39,580 nucleotides of DNA. Origin: Hymenopellis radicata. Its lineage: Eukaryota > Basidiomycota > Agaricomycetes > Agaricales > Physalacriaceae. Of this stretch, positions 21,737 to 31,769 are shown in pieces (within the stretch, counting starts at the first letter, position 1; each line of letters opens with the position of its first letter). The stretch spans positions 1-39,580 of the forward strand of contig JADNRX010000475.1 of the NCBI GenBank assembly GCA_015501595.1, given 5' to 3'. The notes beneath the pieces are model-generated. The model was given only the letters and a program-made list of their open reading frames with translations. It was not told the DNA's origin and ran no database searches. Both the position numbers and the translations under genes were made by a program.

Positions 21737-22177
21737 CAGGACACGCTGGAATTTGTCTGGGGCGTCCACCGAGGTCAAATCGCCTCGTACACAAGTATAC
21801 CCGCTAACTTTCTTCGACGTGAGTTCCCAGTTCGCATTCATTGATTGATTGTCCTGTACCTTTAGTCCAAATCCAAGACGAAAACCGTCGCGTTGCTGCC
21901 CCAACCCGCTGTAGTCAGGAAACTCCAATCGTGCAGCGGCGGCTCACCGCACTGGGAGATACGCTGGACAAGCTCTGGACGACCGATATGCTCGTCGGCT
22001 CCATGATTGAGACTTTGAGAGCCTTGGTACTGAACCACAGTGTTCTCGAGAGACAGCGACATCGTAAGTAGAGGGGAAATGGCATTGACCAGCCAATTTA
22101 ACGTACGCGCGTAACACAAAGGCGTGTCATCATCACGTAGTACAAAGCGTGTCCACATCCCCCAGCGAATAAGGTGA
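21737..22177 (+). CDS. Hypothetical protein, three 3' exons (5' end unresolved)
   Basis: Three exons joined by clean splice sites: 21737-21818 (acceptor CTTAG; QDTLEFVWGVHRGQIASYTS), intron 21819-21865 (GTGAGT...TTTAG), exon 21866-22063 (PTRCSQETPIVQRRLTALGD, then helical LWTTDMLVGSMIETLRALVL), intron 22064-22121 (GTAAGT...AAAG), exon 22122-22177 ending RIR and a TGA. Frames are continuous across both joins. The start lies upstream, probably within 21385-21690. No signal peptide or family recognised; the long helical part suggests a coiled or helical-bundle protein. Minus-strand frames over the same bases are shadows. Confidence 0.6.
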
Positions 22178-22649
22178 GAAGGACCGCGAACCGGGTAGTA
22201 ATTCTATCAGTTTTTATCCCGCGCTGCAGACGTGCAAGAAAACCATCCGATAGCGATGTTAGTGTGGCGTTACTCTACTGGCCTTTGGAATGAACATCAA
22301 TGAGCACGTCTGAACCACTTTGGGTCACGATGAAGATGTTGGAGGAATCTCTGCAGTGCTGCAGTACCGAAAGGCCGTAGTGTATTGTGTACTAGTGCTC
22401 GCTCGTCGATATCTAACCGCGAGAACTACTGTAGTGATTTCTTATTATCTGAATCTATGGGTCCAAGTATGAACCCAATCCTAAAAGGCCCGAATGGTTA
22501 CAGACGCTTACGATCCTCGTGTACTTTTCGGAGGAGACATCGGGCAAGCGCTGCCAGGCGTGATTCAGAGATGTGGTAGAGCGGGCCTGTGCATTCGTGT
22601 TCTTCACAAATTAAAATGACTGTCCGGAATAAATATAAATATACGTCTA
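22178..22649. other. Intergenic region, nothing seen
   Basis: This stretch lies between the stop of the plus-strand gene and the stop of the minus-strand gene, so it is a convergent 3' region. AT-rich near 22620-22645, perhaps a polyadenylation region. No gene or repeat was seen. Confidence 0.4.
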
Positions 22650-23230
22650 CTACCTCCCCTCCCTCTCATTAACAATCCCCTGCGACACCCACCTCATCAT
22701 ATTCTGCTCCTCCCAAACCTCCTTCATGCCCTCCTCGCCCTTCACGCCCTTCACTACGCCGCGCTCCGACCAATCCTCCTCCTCCAAAAACAGTTCCGTG
22801 CTCTCCCACATACCCAAATACCGCACCTCCTCCTCATGGTAGCGGTAATAATTATTATCACCCGCCTTGACAATGAGCACCGCGGGATCGTCGAGCGAAA
22901 AGAGAATGGGCGTAATCGGGGCGGAGAGGGCGTATCGCCCGATAAGGGTGAGCTGGATACGGCCGGTATCGTATAGAGCGTGGCCTGGCAGGAGAGAAGT
23001 CGACGAGGCGGGAGTGTGTCCAGTTGCAGGACCACCCTGGCGGCGAGGCGAGCGCGTTGTTGTTCCATGTTTGGGTTACCTCGCTGGAAGGCTGCTGCCA
23101 TGGGTACGTTTTGAGTGCGCGCTACGTACAGGTGTGAGCCTTGATTTCCATTTAAAGGAAAACGACGACGTACTAGTTTCTTGGCGAGGACACCGTCGAT
23201 GGTTCCGAGTTCTGCTGCTGTGTTGGTCAT
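22650..23230 (-). CDS. Hypothetical protein, three exons, about 152 aa
   Basis: ATG at 23230. Exon 1 (23174-23230) gives TNTAAELGTIDGVLAKKL. A 79-nt intron (23095-23173, GTACGT...GGCAG) and a 15-nt micro-exon (23080-23094) follow, then a 43-nt intron (23037-23079). Exon 3 runs in frame to a TAG at 22650: LYDTGRIQLTLIGRYALSAP, DDPAVLIVKAGDNNYYRYH, then an acidic, Trp-containing C terminus (TELFLEEEDWSERG) and a charged tail. Soluble, with no membrane segment or signal peptide. The frame stays open across both joins, which supports the model. Family not recognised. A TATA box lies 33 bases upstream of the ATG, so the leader is very short. Confidence 0.7.
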
Positions 23231-23262
23231 ATCGTGGTGGGGAATAGCAACGTCGCGGTCGG

Positions 23263-23271
23263 CTTTTTATA
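23263..23271 (-). promoter_or_regulatory. TATA box of the gene at 22650-23230
   Basis: The minus strand reads TATAAAAAG here. It is only about 33 bases upstream of the ATG at 23230, so transcription would start almost at the start codon. Confidence 0.55.
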
Positions 23272-23433
23272 GCGCGTCGAGTGGGGAGCGCGTGGGAGGC
23301 ACGAGGTCGTGGCCTAGGCTGTTCGACGTCCAGACTATTACGTTGTGCGATACCCGGTTCTCATGTGGCGCTATGTGAATGGAGACTGGGGGGATTGTCG
23401 AAAGTTACGAGAGGTTCTAGACTGGCGAGAGCT

Positions 23434-23814
23434 TCAAGTTAGAGGCCTTATCGTCCAGCAACGCCGTTCGGGGCTTGAAGATGCTGATACCAGGCCAGAA
23501 CCGCATATGCTCACCTTCGGGGTGAATCGGGAAAGCGTCTGTAACCATTCGGATGTTTCAGGAACGTTAAGCAAGGTCAGAAACCAATAGAAGAGCAGCA
23601 TCCATCGGAAAAGATGCATCTCCAGCAAGATGACGGTCAGAAGCAAATGAAAATCTACACGTGGTGGCTGTGCAGCGGGCACAATCTCCGACAACAACGA
23701 CGATGATCGTCCGCCGTTAGTTCCCTCTTCAGGCTGCATGCAAAGAGAACTACGCGATTCATCGCCTCCCATGCGCCGCCTTGTCGCTGATGCTCTTTCA
23801 GAGTTCCTCGACAT
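23434..23814 (-). CDS. Hypothetical membrane-segment protein, 126 aa
   Basis: Single open frame with a charged, Ser/Arg-rich N terminus (SRNSERASATRRRMGGDES), a long hydrophobic helix region (DFHLLLTVILLEMHLFRWML then LFYWFLTLLNV) that could cross a membrane once or twice, and a short C-terminal domain. It is divergent from the kinase gene (ATG at 24023), 208 bases apart, so the two may share a promoter region. The C-terminal end may include an unrecognised intron. Function unknown. Confidence 0.45.
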   Translation of the reverse strand: MSRNSERASATRRRMGGDESRSSLCMQPEEGTNGGRSSSLLSEIVPAAQPPRVDFHLLLTVILLEMHLFRWMLLFYWFLTLLNVPETSEWLQTLSRFTPKVSICGSGLVSASSSPERRCWTIRPLT

Positions 23815-24022
23815 CCATCTGGCCTGCTTAGTGCAATCTACTTGAATGTTGTAGCTCTTGCGTGCGCTCGTCGGGGCTTCGCTTCCCGCCGGCTTCGTTC
23901 TTCGTGATCGGCCGCGTTAAGTGCTGGCTTATTACTTTTTCTTCCCGCCAGCATCATCATCCTACACCATCGCCATTCCAACTAGACTGCGCGCTCTTTT
24001 ACACGACATTCCTTTCCAGCAC

Positions 24023-24590
24023 ATGGCTAGCTCAGTCCTACGTGTAAGCCCTTTCGCTTCTACACGTCCTGCTACATCTGCTCATTCGACATGGCCAGCA
24101 CCAGACATGGTCCGAAGAGACATTAATCGACACCCTACCCACCCTCCGCGATCTCGCCTTTCTCAAACTGCTCGGCACGGGCGGGTCAAGCCACGTCTAT
24201 CTCGCCAAGCAATCCCCCACGCAGCGCACTGTCGCGGTGAAGGTGATCAAGAAGCACGGTCGGAGTAAGACGCGCAATGGGGTCCTGAGGGAGAGACGTA
24301 TCCAGGCCGCGATCTGTCCATCATTTTTCGCGCCGTTGTTGGCGAGCTTTCATGATACCGCGAATTTCTACTTGGTTATGGTGCGTGGCAATGTTTTGCA
24401 TGAGCTGTAATTGATGGAGAGTTGTAGGAATATATACCAGGGGGCGATCTCGCCACCGAGCTCCTTCGCTGCAAACGCTTCGACCAGAAGAGATGTCAGT
24501 TTTATACTGCTGAACTCGTACGCCTTTCCCTTCATACGCAACTAATTCTCATATATATAGACAATCGCTCTCGAAGCACTCCACTTTCGT

Positions 24591-24623
<33 letters not shown>

Positions 24624-25334
24624 GTGCTCTTCAGACGTGACGGCCACCTCGTCGTAGCCGACTTTGGACATGCCCGATACCTCGCCCGCGGGGAGATGAC
24701 GAACGAACTCTGTGGGACGCCTTTGTTTATGTGTCCAGAGCAGCACCTCGGACAGATGTATTCGTTTGATGCGGACTTTTGGGCTCTGGGGGTGGTGTTG
24801 TATCGGATGTTAACCGGAAAGGTAGGCGTCGAATGTCCTCTTTTTATTGGTCGTTAATGAGGTAACAGATGCCCTGGAACGAGGACGACGTACTCGAAGG
24901 CTCCACCCCAGACTTACATGGGTTAGACGAAGCAGCCGTCGAGCTTCTGATGAAGCTGCTCTCTACGTGTCGAGGATACCGACCATCCTGTGCCTGGGAT
25001 ATCAAGCCCCTCGCCTTCTTTCGCGGCATGTTAGTCACCCTCTCCTTCTACCTCCTCTTCCTAACTCGAGCACAGCACGTGGGACCTACTTGTGCGCCGA
25101 GAAACGCACGCGCCGTGGTTGACGTGGTGCGCCTCGCAGCCGAAGCATCCCAAGCCGGACGTGCCGTTCCAGTTTGGCGTACAGTATCAAGCGAAGGATG
25201 ATCCGTGTCCAGATTTTACGTGGGTGAGTGCGAGGGATCTTCATAATGATGAGGAGGATGAGGAAGGACCTGCGTGGGAGAGATTGCGGACGTGGTTGCG
25301 TGCGGTGTTTTGTTTGGGGTTTGATGATGTGTAG
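24023..25334 (+). CDS. AGC-like serine/threonine protein kinase, six exons, 357 aa
   Basis: Exons 24023-24043, 24099-24380, 24428-24517, 24561-24821, 24869-25029 and 25076-25334 join with GT-AG sites to 1074 nt in one frame. It would phosphorylate Ser/Thr on unknown substrates. Motifs in order: Gly-rich loop [22 protein letters not shown] with the ATP-binding Lys, hinge region [13 protein letters not shown], catalytic loop [11 protein letters not shown], metal-binding DFG in [10 protein letters not shown], then [10 protein letters not shown], where Cys replaces the usual Ala of the APE motif, [16 protein letters not shown] and a C-lobe ending [19 protein letters not shown]. That last text is typical of the AGC-kinase C-terminal extension. 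The tail is acidic and lacks an obvious hydrophobic motif. Start chosen at ATG 24023 because a GTAAGC donor at 24044 gives an open, in-frame join. It appears intact. Confidence 0.88.
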
Positions 25335-25748
25335 CCATCGTCGAAGTAGGATTCTTTTATGACTCGTCGAATCACTCGTTCCTCGAAACATGCCAGTGTG
25401 CTATCAGCGTGATCAGCCACCGTATCGGTGAGGGAAAGATTCAAGCAAGGCGAAGTCTGTGCATCTGATATCTGACCTTATTTTTCTGTCCCACATTCTC
25501 GCTGGCATCATCCCTACTAACGACCCGCGTCGCTTGATCACCAACCTCATGTGCGGTTGGGTTACTCGACATGTCATTTGTGGTTTTCGGACACAGGTTT
25601 GTGGGCGAAACAAGTCGAATGTCAAGGGTACCAGCCTGGGCGCCTTGCTCAGTGCTCAATATCGTAGGACCAACTTTATAGAATACTTTGGGAACAAGTC
25701 GTGTTCCGCTATACAACTACTCGTACAGATCACCCTTTTCGTGCGTCG
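25335..25748. other. Convergent intergenic region, no gene seen
   Basis: Lies between the kinase stop and the stop of the minus-strand gene. Open frames up to 100 codons (25459-25761 plus) lack protein-like features. Confidence 0.4.
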
Positions 25749-26076
25749 CTACTTCTTATGATGATGCTTCTTCTTTCCGCCTTTCGGTTTCAGGGTCTCG
25801 GGACCAACAAAACTAGTTTCCTTCGATTCCACTTCTTTTCTGAATTCCTCATCTGTCATGTTCTCGTCCGGCTTGGGCTTCTTCTTTCTGAAACAGACGT
25901 CATTCGGGCATTGTGTTGTTGAGAAATCACTCACGGTGCGCTGGAAGGCTTGCGCGGTGTCGTCGTTTTCGTTTTCTGAGATCTACCAACAAGTTTGTAG
26001 GCAGCTCGGGCTGAAGAAAACGGAGCGGTGGCTTACGTTCCCGGTCTTGGCCTTTCTGGAAGCTTGGGAGGCCTGT
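25749..26076 (-). pseudogene. 3' portion of a basic Pro/Lys-rich host gene, cut by a retroelement
   Basis: Three exons read on the minus strand: up to 26076 (PPKLPERPRPG), intron 25983-26036 (GTAAGC...GGTAG), 25935-25982 (SQKTKTTTPRKPSSA), intron 25888-25934 (GTGAGT...TTCAG), and 25749-25887 (KKKPKPDENMTDEEFRKEVE, then GPETLKPKGGKKKHHHKK and stop). The frame is continuous. The coding text runs straight into the LTR boundary at 26077, with no start codon. The rest of the gene should lie beyond the far end of the inserted element, outside the window. The Lys/His-rich C terminus suggests a nuclear or nucleic-acid-associated protein; that is inference. Family not recognised. Confidence 0.6.
26072..26076. 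repeat. Predicted target-site duplication CCTGT beside the 3' LTR
   Basis: CCTGT (ACAGG on minus) abuts the LTR end. The second copy should flank the 5' LTR outside the window, so this is unconfirmed. Confidence 0.4.
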
Positions 26077-26259
26077 TGTAAAACCCACTTACACGTCAAA
26101 GCCCAATTCCCTCGGTATTCGCTAGGCAACAGTATAGATTGCGAATCGAGAGGTTACAGGCAAGGTGGTGGTCGTAGGTTAAGTTGTGTCTACCCCAGTC
26201 CGTGTCCGTAAGTAGTAGATAATGGTAATCAGACGGAGATAACAAGTAGCCGCGTTACA
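26077..26259 (-). repeat. 3' LTR of the gypsy element, 183 bp
   Basis: In minus sense it begins TGTAACGCGGC and ends GGGTTTTACA, giving TGTAA/TTACA terminal inverted repeats. It is preceded by an A/G-rich polypurine tract. Its partner LTR is outside the window, so the limits rest on the ends and the tract. Confidence 0.65.
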
Positions 26260-26270
26260 ATCCTCCCCTT
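26260..26270 (-). other. Polypurine tract
   Basis: The minus strand reads AAGGGGAGGAT directly before the LTR start, a typical plus-strand primer for Ty3/gypsy elements. Confidence 0.7.
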
Positions 26271-26377
26271 GAAAATACGAAGCATACAGGTAGTATGGTG
26301 AGAACGAAACTAAAAGAGAGAGGAGAGCATGAACTCTGAGGGTGTTGAACCCAGCAGATACATAGATAGAGGATGAA

Positions 26378-27667
26378 TTATTCATCCTCAGAATCAGAGT
26401 CGGCGGACTCAGTTTTGTGGGAAGGAGACGGGGCGTCATCATCTAATGACTGATTGACGTCCATGTCGTTCATAAGATCGGCAATGGCTACGGTGAATTC
26501 GGGGGCCATTGCGTCAAGTGTGGATACGGGTATCGGGGTGTGGTTGGTGGTGGTGGTGGAAGAAGAAGGACCGGGGGTGGTGTTTCGATGGTTAGGGCTC
26601 ATCACAACGTCTTCGGACTGCTGCATAGGTCCGGGGAAATTGTTATGGCGAGAAGTACCTGCCTTCGTCTTGCGTGTTGAAGGCCGATGCCGATCGTCAA
26701 TGTACCGAAGAGGGTACTGACAGGCAATTCGGCGACGACGATCCAGAACGTCGTCGTGGTTCCCGGGTATGGCGAGCGGTTCAGACGTGAGATCTAACGG
26801 GATGGAGTGTAAAGAGGTCGGGTGTGCATCCCTGACAGTGGTCCAGGGAGGGGGGAATCCGTATGCCACTTTGCTGGCAAGAGCACGGAACAAAAGGTCT
26901 CGTGCGAAGTCATTGAGTCGAATATCATTGCGGATATTGCGCGAGTCGGCTGCCCATGCCAGGTAAATGAGTCCGAATCCCTCGGTGGCATGCCAGGTAG
27001 CCTCGGTGGCTCCACAAGAGGCGTAATGCGCCACGAATCCATCACGATCCCCTTTATAGACGAAGTCCTTGTCGACACGACTAAGGATGAGTACCGGCTC
27101 GATGGTTAGACCAAGCCGTTCTATTTCCTTCCCGTAAGCGGGGGGATTGGCGGAGAAATAAGCAGCGGAAATCTTCCAATGCAACAGGTTGTGTCGTAGT
27201 TTGTCAGAGTAGTCGCCGAACGGGGGTACCACATTTTGCTGCATTTGCAGACCGAAGATGGTGGAAGGACAAGCTAGGTGGGTGGTGATAAGCGCACCAA
27301 CAATGTTCCATGGTCGCGCATGAAGTATGGTATACATCGCGTACCCAAAGAAGTCCACGTTGGCACCGCTCCCTGTTACTGGGGGTGGAACTGGGATCGG
27401 GGGATCAGGAAGACGGGGAAGGTTCTTTCCTCCTGGTCCGTCCGCGTCTTGTCGCGATAGGACCGCGTGTTCGGCCCATTTTGGTGGGAATGAACTCTCA
27501 CGGATGAGTCGGGTGAGTTCTCTAAGTCCAGGATGGAAGTTGGGTTGCCGGTGAGCGGGAAACGCCCATTGGTACTTGTGGGAAGTGAATACGTCGCGCA
27601 TATTGAATAGGATCTCGTGATATGCGTGCAGCATAAAGAGTTTATGAAAATTGCCTTCGATCTCATC
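26378..27667 (-). CDS. Extra ORF between pol and 3' LTR, C-terminal part
   Basis: Open frame of about 430 codons including residues upstream of the first ATG at 27634. Text: FHKLFMLHAYHEILFNMRDV, WAFPAHRQPNFHPGLRELTR, a Pro-rich linker, HLACPSTIFGLQMQQNVVPP, ERLGLTIEPVLILSRVDKDF, EGFGLIYLAWAADSRNIRND, then a low-complexity Thr/Ser region and an acidic end (ESADSDSEDE). No transmembrane segment, so not envelope-like. No reverse transcriptase, nuclease or zinc finger seen. It lies between the chromodomain of pol and the polypurine tract, on the same strand, and its N-terminal part is separated from it by a 2.9-kb insertion. Could also be the Gag of a second, truncated element. Family not recognised. 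Confidence 0.5.
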   Translation of the reverse strand, partial: DEIEGNFHKLFMLHAYHEILFNMRDVFTSHKYQWAFPAHRQPNFHPGLRELTRLIRESSFPPKWAEHAVLSRQDADGPGGKNLPRLPDPPIPVPPPVTGSGANVDFFGYAMYTILHARPWNIVGALITTHLACPSTIFGLQMQQNVVPPFGDYSDKLRHNLLHWKISAAYFSANPPAYGKEIERLGLTIEPVLILSRVDKDFVYKGDRDGFVAHYASCGATEATWHATEGFGLIYLAWAADSRNIRNDIRLNDFARDLLFRALASKVAYGFPPPWTTVRDAHPTSLHSIPLDLTSEPLAIPGNHDDVLDRRRRIACQYPLRYIDDRHRPSTRKTKAGTSRHNNFPGPMQQSEDVVMSPNHRNTTPGPSSSTTTTNHTPIPVSTLDAMAPEFTVAIADLMNDMDVNQSLDDDAPSPSHKTESADSDSEDE

Positions 27668-30240
27668 AGGAAAAGCCTACATTGCCAGATTACTTCTAAG
27701 TTGTCATAGATAATCTCTAAAATCGTCTAAATAGCACTAAAATAGCAGATCCCGGCACTTATTCATAATATATACACTTATGGCCTTCCCCCTTGCTACA
27801 TTAGACTCTTTTAGACGAAGATTACATACAAGTTACACCCAAGTTATACATCAATTAGTCATTGATTAGACTGAACTTAGACCATTGTTATCATGCAATA
27901 GATGAATGTTATCATGTAATAGATGAACAAAATCATACTGTATTACTGGCATCACTCGGTTGAATAGCGTGTAAAAACATTTCATTGGATATATCAGAAC
28001 AGCAGTATCTAATCATCATCCGTATGTTCTTCCCATCATCATCAGTTGTGTTTCTCATCACCCTCATGCCTCCATCAGAGTCGTGTCCCGAGAATGTCGT
28101 CTACATCGCGCTATACGGCGCACACGGAACAATCTGAAAACAGTCGTCAGCAAGCAGGTCGACTACACAGCCAAAAATAGACGTACCAAAGCATTGAAGA
28201 CCGAATGACAAGGCACTGAGGGAGGGCAATAGTCAGGCAGCAGTTACATACAACAAAAACACACGCACCTTGACGATGCCGCACTGTCAGCAGGCAGCAC
28301 AGTGTCAAACTATCAAGTATCTGCAGCCTTGACAGGGCTTACGCGTCCTCCGTGAGCAATAGTCGTCGTTGTCGTTAGAGAGTGTGGTCCCAATTGAAAT
28401 AATGCTTGACCGTTCCGATTCTAGGGTTGAGTGCACCCGCGCGACGCGCGCGCATGCTCTTGCTGAGGGTTGTCGTCCTCGTGTGATGGCTGGTGTGGGC
28501 TAACATCGTGAAAACGGAATGGAGTCACAAACAACTTACTCGTGTATGTGGTCGAGGGCGCAGCGTCGACGAGGTTGCTGCGCGAATCTTGCTCCATGCG
28601 TGCTGTAATAATACAAGAGGGAGAGAGATAAAATGAAATAGAAAAAGTACACACCTCATCCTCAGTCTGGTCCGGCGGCGGCTTCAGCACCCCGTAGAGC
28701 GGGTCCATCGCCACAGACATCTACGATGCGGCGGCGGCGTCGTTCGTTAGTTCAAGTGATGGGAAGCATCAAATTGCCATACCGTCAGCCTCGCGGTCGC
28801 CGTGCGTTGGGCTTGAGGTCGCCGTGTCTAGGTAGTCGGTTGCCATGTCGTGAGGCTGGAGGTCGCCGTTCTGGTCGCCGTCCTCGTCGCCGCGACCGAG
28901 TAGTCGTGTTCGTCGCGTCCAAGTGGTCGTGTCACCGTGTTGGCTGTACTTGGAGCGTGTTGTCGTGGCCATGCTTGCAGTGGCCGTCGTGGTTGCAGCT
29001 GCTGTGTCGTTGGACTCCGTAAAAAGGAAGCTATGAGCAGAGTGAATCATCAGAGAGGCAACAGAAACATTTGCAAGTTAAACACACCTTTTCCTTGTGG
29101 TCGCTGGCCAGCACGACGCCAGTCGCCTCTACCATACCCACCCGCCTCACCTATCAATGGCCGTCAGAGAGACTCAGAGAGTCGCGAGAGTCGGCTTACA
29201 ATTGTCGGCAGCATGTTCAACTCGTTCCTCAGCGTCGTCGCCGTTGGTAAAGATGTTGAGCGGCTCCAGGCACTGCGCCCGCCCACTCCGCCTCCTCTCC
29301 GGATACCCACTCCTGTTCCCTTCCCAACCCGACTGCCACTCGTTGTTGTGGTGCTGGCCGACATCGCCCGTTGAGCAATGATTGGTGTTGTCCTCACCGG
29401 CCGTCATTGTCGCCTTCGTCATCCTCGTGAGATGATGTCGTCGCGCCTGCTGGCTGGCGCCACTGCCGTTGTCGGGGTGTCCTCGTTGGCTGGGACTGCG
29501 TGGTCGTCGAACTCGTTTCCTCAATTCCTTGGCGTCTTCGTCTTGAAGTGCTGCTGCTCCTCGGGAGGCTTACGCGTCCGCGTTGCTCGTCGAGAGCAGA
29601 AGGTGTGAAGGTCGTCCTCGCGGCTGTCGTAAGCCGTCGTCGCAAATCCTGGGGCGGCCTAGTCGCGAGTGGAGGAGACCAGCCCTGTGGCGGATGGGAA
29701 GTGATGGTAAACGAATGACTTAGACTTTTCAAAGTTCAAACCGAACATGCACATGATCGATATCGTGCTCACGCACGGACCATGTGCTCGGACGGTTTGA
29801 TAACCGAGTTGGCCGCGTAAGCGTCCAATCACTTCATTCTCTCTTCATCAGACCACCATGACCACCCACGGAGCGACGACTGTCGCCCCTTCTGCTGTAA
29901 CAATTATCAGGCAGCATGTGGGGTGTGCTCTTGGCTCTGGCTTGGTGCTGAGCTGGTTGCTGTCTCTAGGAGGACGCGGACGAGGACGACACCCACTAAA
30001 ACATGGGCGGGGACAACAACACCTGAACAACGAGGACAATGACGTCTCAATGGCGAACAAGACAACAACGATGACGCGTCGAGGATGGCGATGTTGACAA
30101 CACATTAAGAATGCCCAACCAGTACCATCTCCCGTATCACTTCCCATCATCACCTCAGTCCCTGCTCATGCACGGCTGAGTGTCCCCGTGCCATTGCCCG
30201 GGGATGCTCGCCGGGCATGAATGGATTTGGAGGTGGTGAC

Positions 30241-30420
30241 CCGCAAGTTTACTTGCAAAATCGCTTGACTCAACCCATCTGACTTGCAAGTCAATACGGG
30301 TCGAGTCAACGGCGGATCATGAGTAGCGAGCGCAATTTCTCACTCGACAGATCGCGAGTCATACCCAATTATGGCTCGTTGAAGTCTCTAATTCTCACAG
30401 TGCCGACGTATGTATAAGCT
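30241..30420. repeat. TTGCAAG-rich subterminal region
   Basis: Repeated short inverted words (GCAAGTTTACTTGC, ACTTGCAAGT) and GGGTCGAGTCAA occur here inside the 2.9-kb insertion. They resemble subterminal repeats of hAT-type miniature elements, but no matching second end was found. Confidence 0.3.
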
Positions 30421-30519
30421 CACACCGTGCTTGTCTAATAATTCAATATTGATTTCTCGTCCGCCATTCTAGTGCTATCTACTTCATAAATATCTTCTAA
30501 AATGTCATAAATTCCTTTT

Positions 30520-30568
30520 CATTGCCAATTATGTGTAAAAGGTACCTTTTACGTGTAATTGGGCAATG
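30520..30568. repeat. Imperfect palindrome at the right end of the 2.9-kb element
   Basis: CATTGCC(C)AATTA...GTAAAAG occurs in both orientations around a central GGTACC (30541-30546). The right terminus is therefore itself a foldback structure. Confidence 0.65.
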
Positions 30569-31592
30569 TAGGTTTTTCCTGATGCTGGGCGTCGTTGATG
30601 AGCTGTCTCGCGTCGTTGATGGTGTTTACCCGAGTGGGGTAACCATCGCGAAGCTCGACGGTAGGCGTCTTTGGCTCCCGATGACGGGATGGAATCGTAC
30701 GGGGGGCAAATGGCGAACTGATATAGCGTGGCGGAGAGTAAGTTCGCGATCGCGATCTTTCTCGGTGATTGCGTCGCGGCGGGGAGGCGGATCGACGCTG
30801 AGTGCGTCGAGCGCGTGTATAATGGCGTTCATCGTCGCTGTCACCTGTAGAGAGTTTAATAAAATCTTCTCCTGAGATTATGTCGTTATGCGTACTGTCA
30901 TCATAATTGACGGCGCTCATTATCTTGTCTAACGGTACGAGTTGTCTGCTGCAGACGGTCGTTTCGAGTAGGGGTAATAGGAGCACTAGGCTCTTTCTTG
31001 ATCTGAGGTGACGGTGTTGTATCCGAAGAGGTGGCGTTCTGAGTCAAAGACGGCTCAGGCGCCTGAGTAACGGGGGCCGGATTCGCAGCGGCGGCGAACA
31101 TTGGCGCTGCTGGTACTGGGTACATTGGGTGCTGCATGTACGTAGGCTGAGCATACGCGTGCATGGGATATGCCATCTGGGGCTGGGGGTAATAGGCCTG
31201 TGGGGGCAAAGCTGTATACCCCATCTGAGCGGCGGGGCTATTCCAGCCCGGGTTAAATTGTTGCGTCCATGGCATGCCAGGAGATGCCTGCATGTACTGT
31301 GGCTGTATTGGCTGCTGCTGCTGTGGCGGCGGCGGCGCATAGGACATCGGAAAAGGTTGCTGCTGCTGCTGAGGCGGCGGCGGCATGGAGAAATGAGAAA
31401 AATCTTGGACTGCTGGCGAAGGTGGCAGTGGTCTCGCCCCTACAGAAGAAGCATTCGCGGGATCCGACGACGGCTGAGGTTTGGCGGCGTCGAACATCGC
31501 AAAGTCGAGTTCCGCCTGAGTAGGTGGTGGTTGAAAACCGGGCCGTATGAGTACGGCACGGTAGGTGGGAAGCTGGAAGGAGGATAATTCAT
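30549..31592 (-). CDS. Extra ORF between pol and 3' LTR, N-terminal part (frameshifted)
   Basis: ATG at 31592 starts NYPPSSFPPTVPYSYGP. A one-base shift then enters the frame GFQPPPTQAELDFAMFD, followed by Gln/Pro-rich sequence (PPPPQQQQQPFPM), a Met/Tyr/Pro/Ala-rich stretch, and KKEPSAPITPTRNDRLQQTT. A second shift near 30915 leads to YDDSTHNDIISGEDFIKLS, an acidic run, an Arg/Ser-rich region (RERSRSRTYSPPRY) and NTINDARQLINDAQ before the 2.9-kb insertion. The RS-type region suggests RNA binding. It starts about 180 bases after the pol stop with no LTR between, and runs on the same strand. Confidence 0.5.
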
Positions 31593-31769
31593 GTCGTCGA
31601 CGCGAGACTTGGGTCGAAAAACGCGAAAATTTTGGGGAGAATGAGGACATCGCAGTCCCATCGCATCTATTATGGCGGTTTGAGCAGAACCGCGTCTCCG
31701 ATCATTTCTTGATCGGGTTGACCCCGACAACGTGGCTCGGCACGTCGTCTTATCTTTTTACATCCATCT

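Larger units (their letters stand above)
27680..30568. mobile_element. 2.9-kb inverted-repeat DNA transposon at a TA site
   Basis: Left end after TA (27678-27679) reads CATTGCCAGATTAC. The right end before TA (30569-30570) reads, inverted, CATTGCCCAATTAC. A second block, ATAGCACTAAAATAGCAGA near the left and ATAGCACTAGAATGGCGGA inverted near the right, extends the relationship over roughly 100 bases with gaps. The interior has no open frame resembling a transposase; the longest frames (about 145 codons) lie in GTC/TCG-rich sequence. A TA duplication is typical of Tc1/mariner-like elements, but the family is unassigned. Bases flanking the TA also form an inverted pair (ATCAGGAAAA and TTTTCCTGAT). 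Confidence 0.6.

Noticed and set aside
28421..29732. Several 70-145 codon ORFs in the 2.9-kb insertion
   Set aside because: They are Arg/Thr/Ser low-complexity products of TCG/GTC-rich sequence on both strands and have no recognisable domain.
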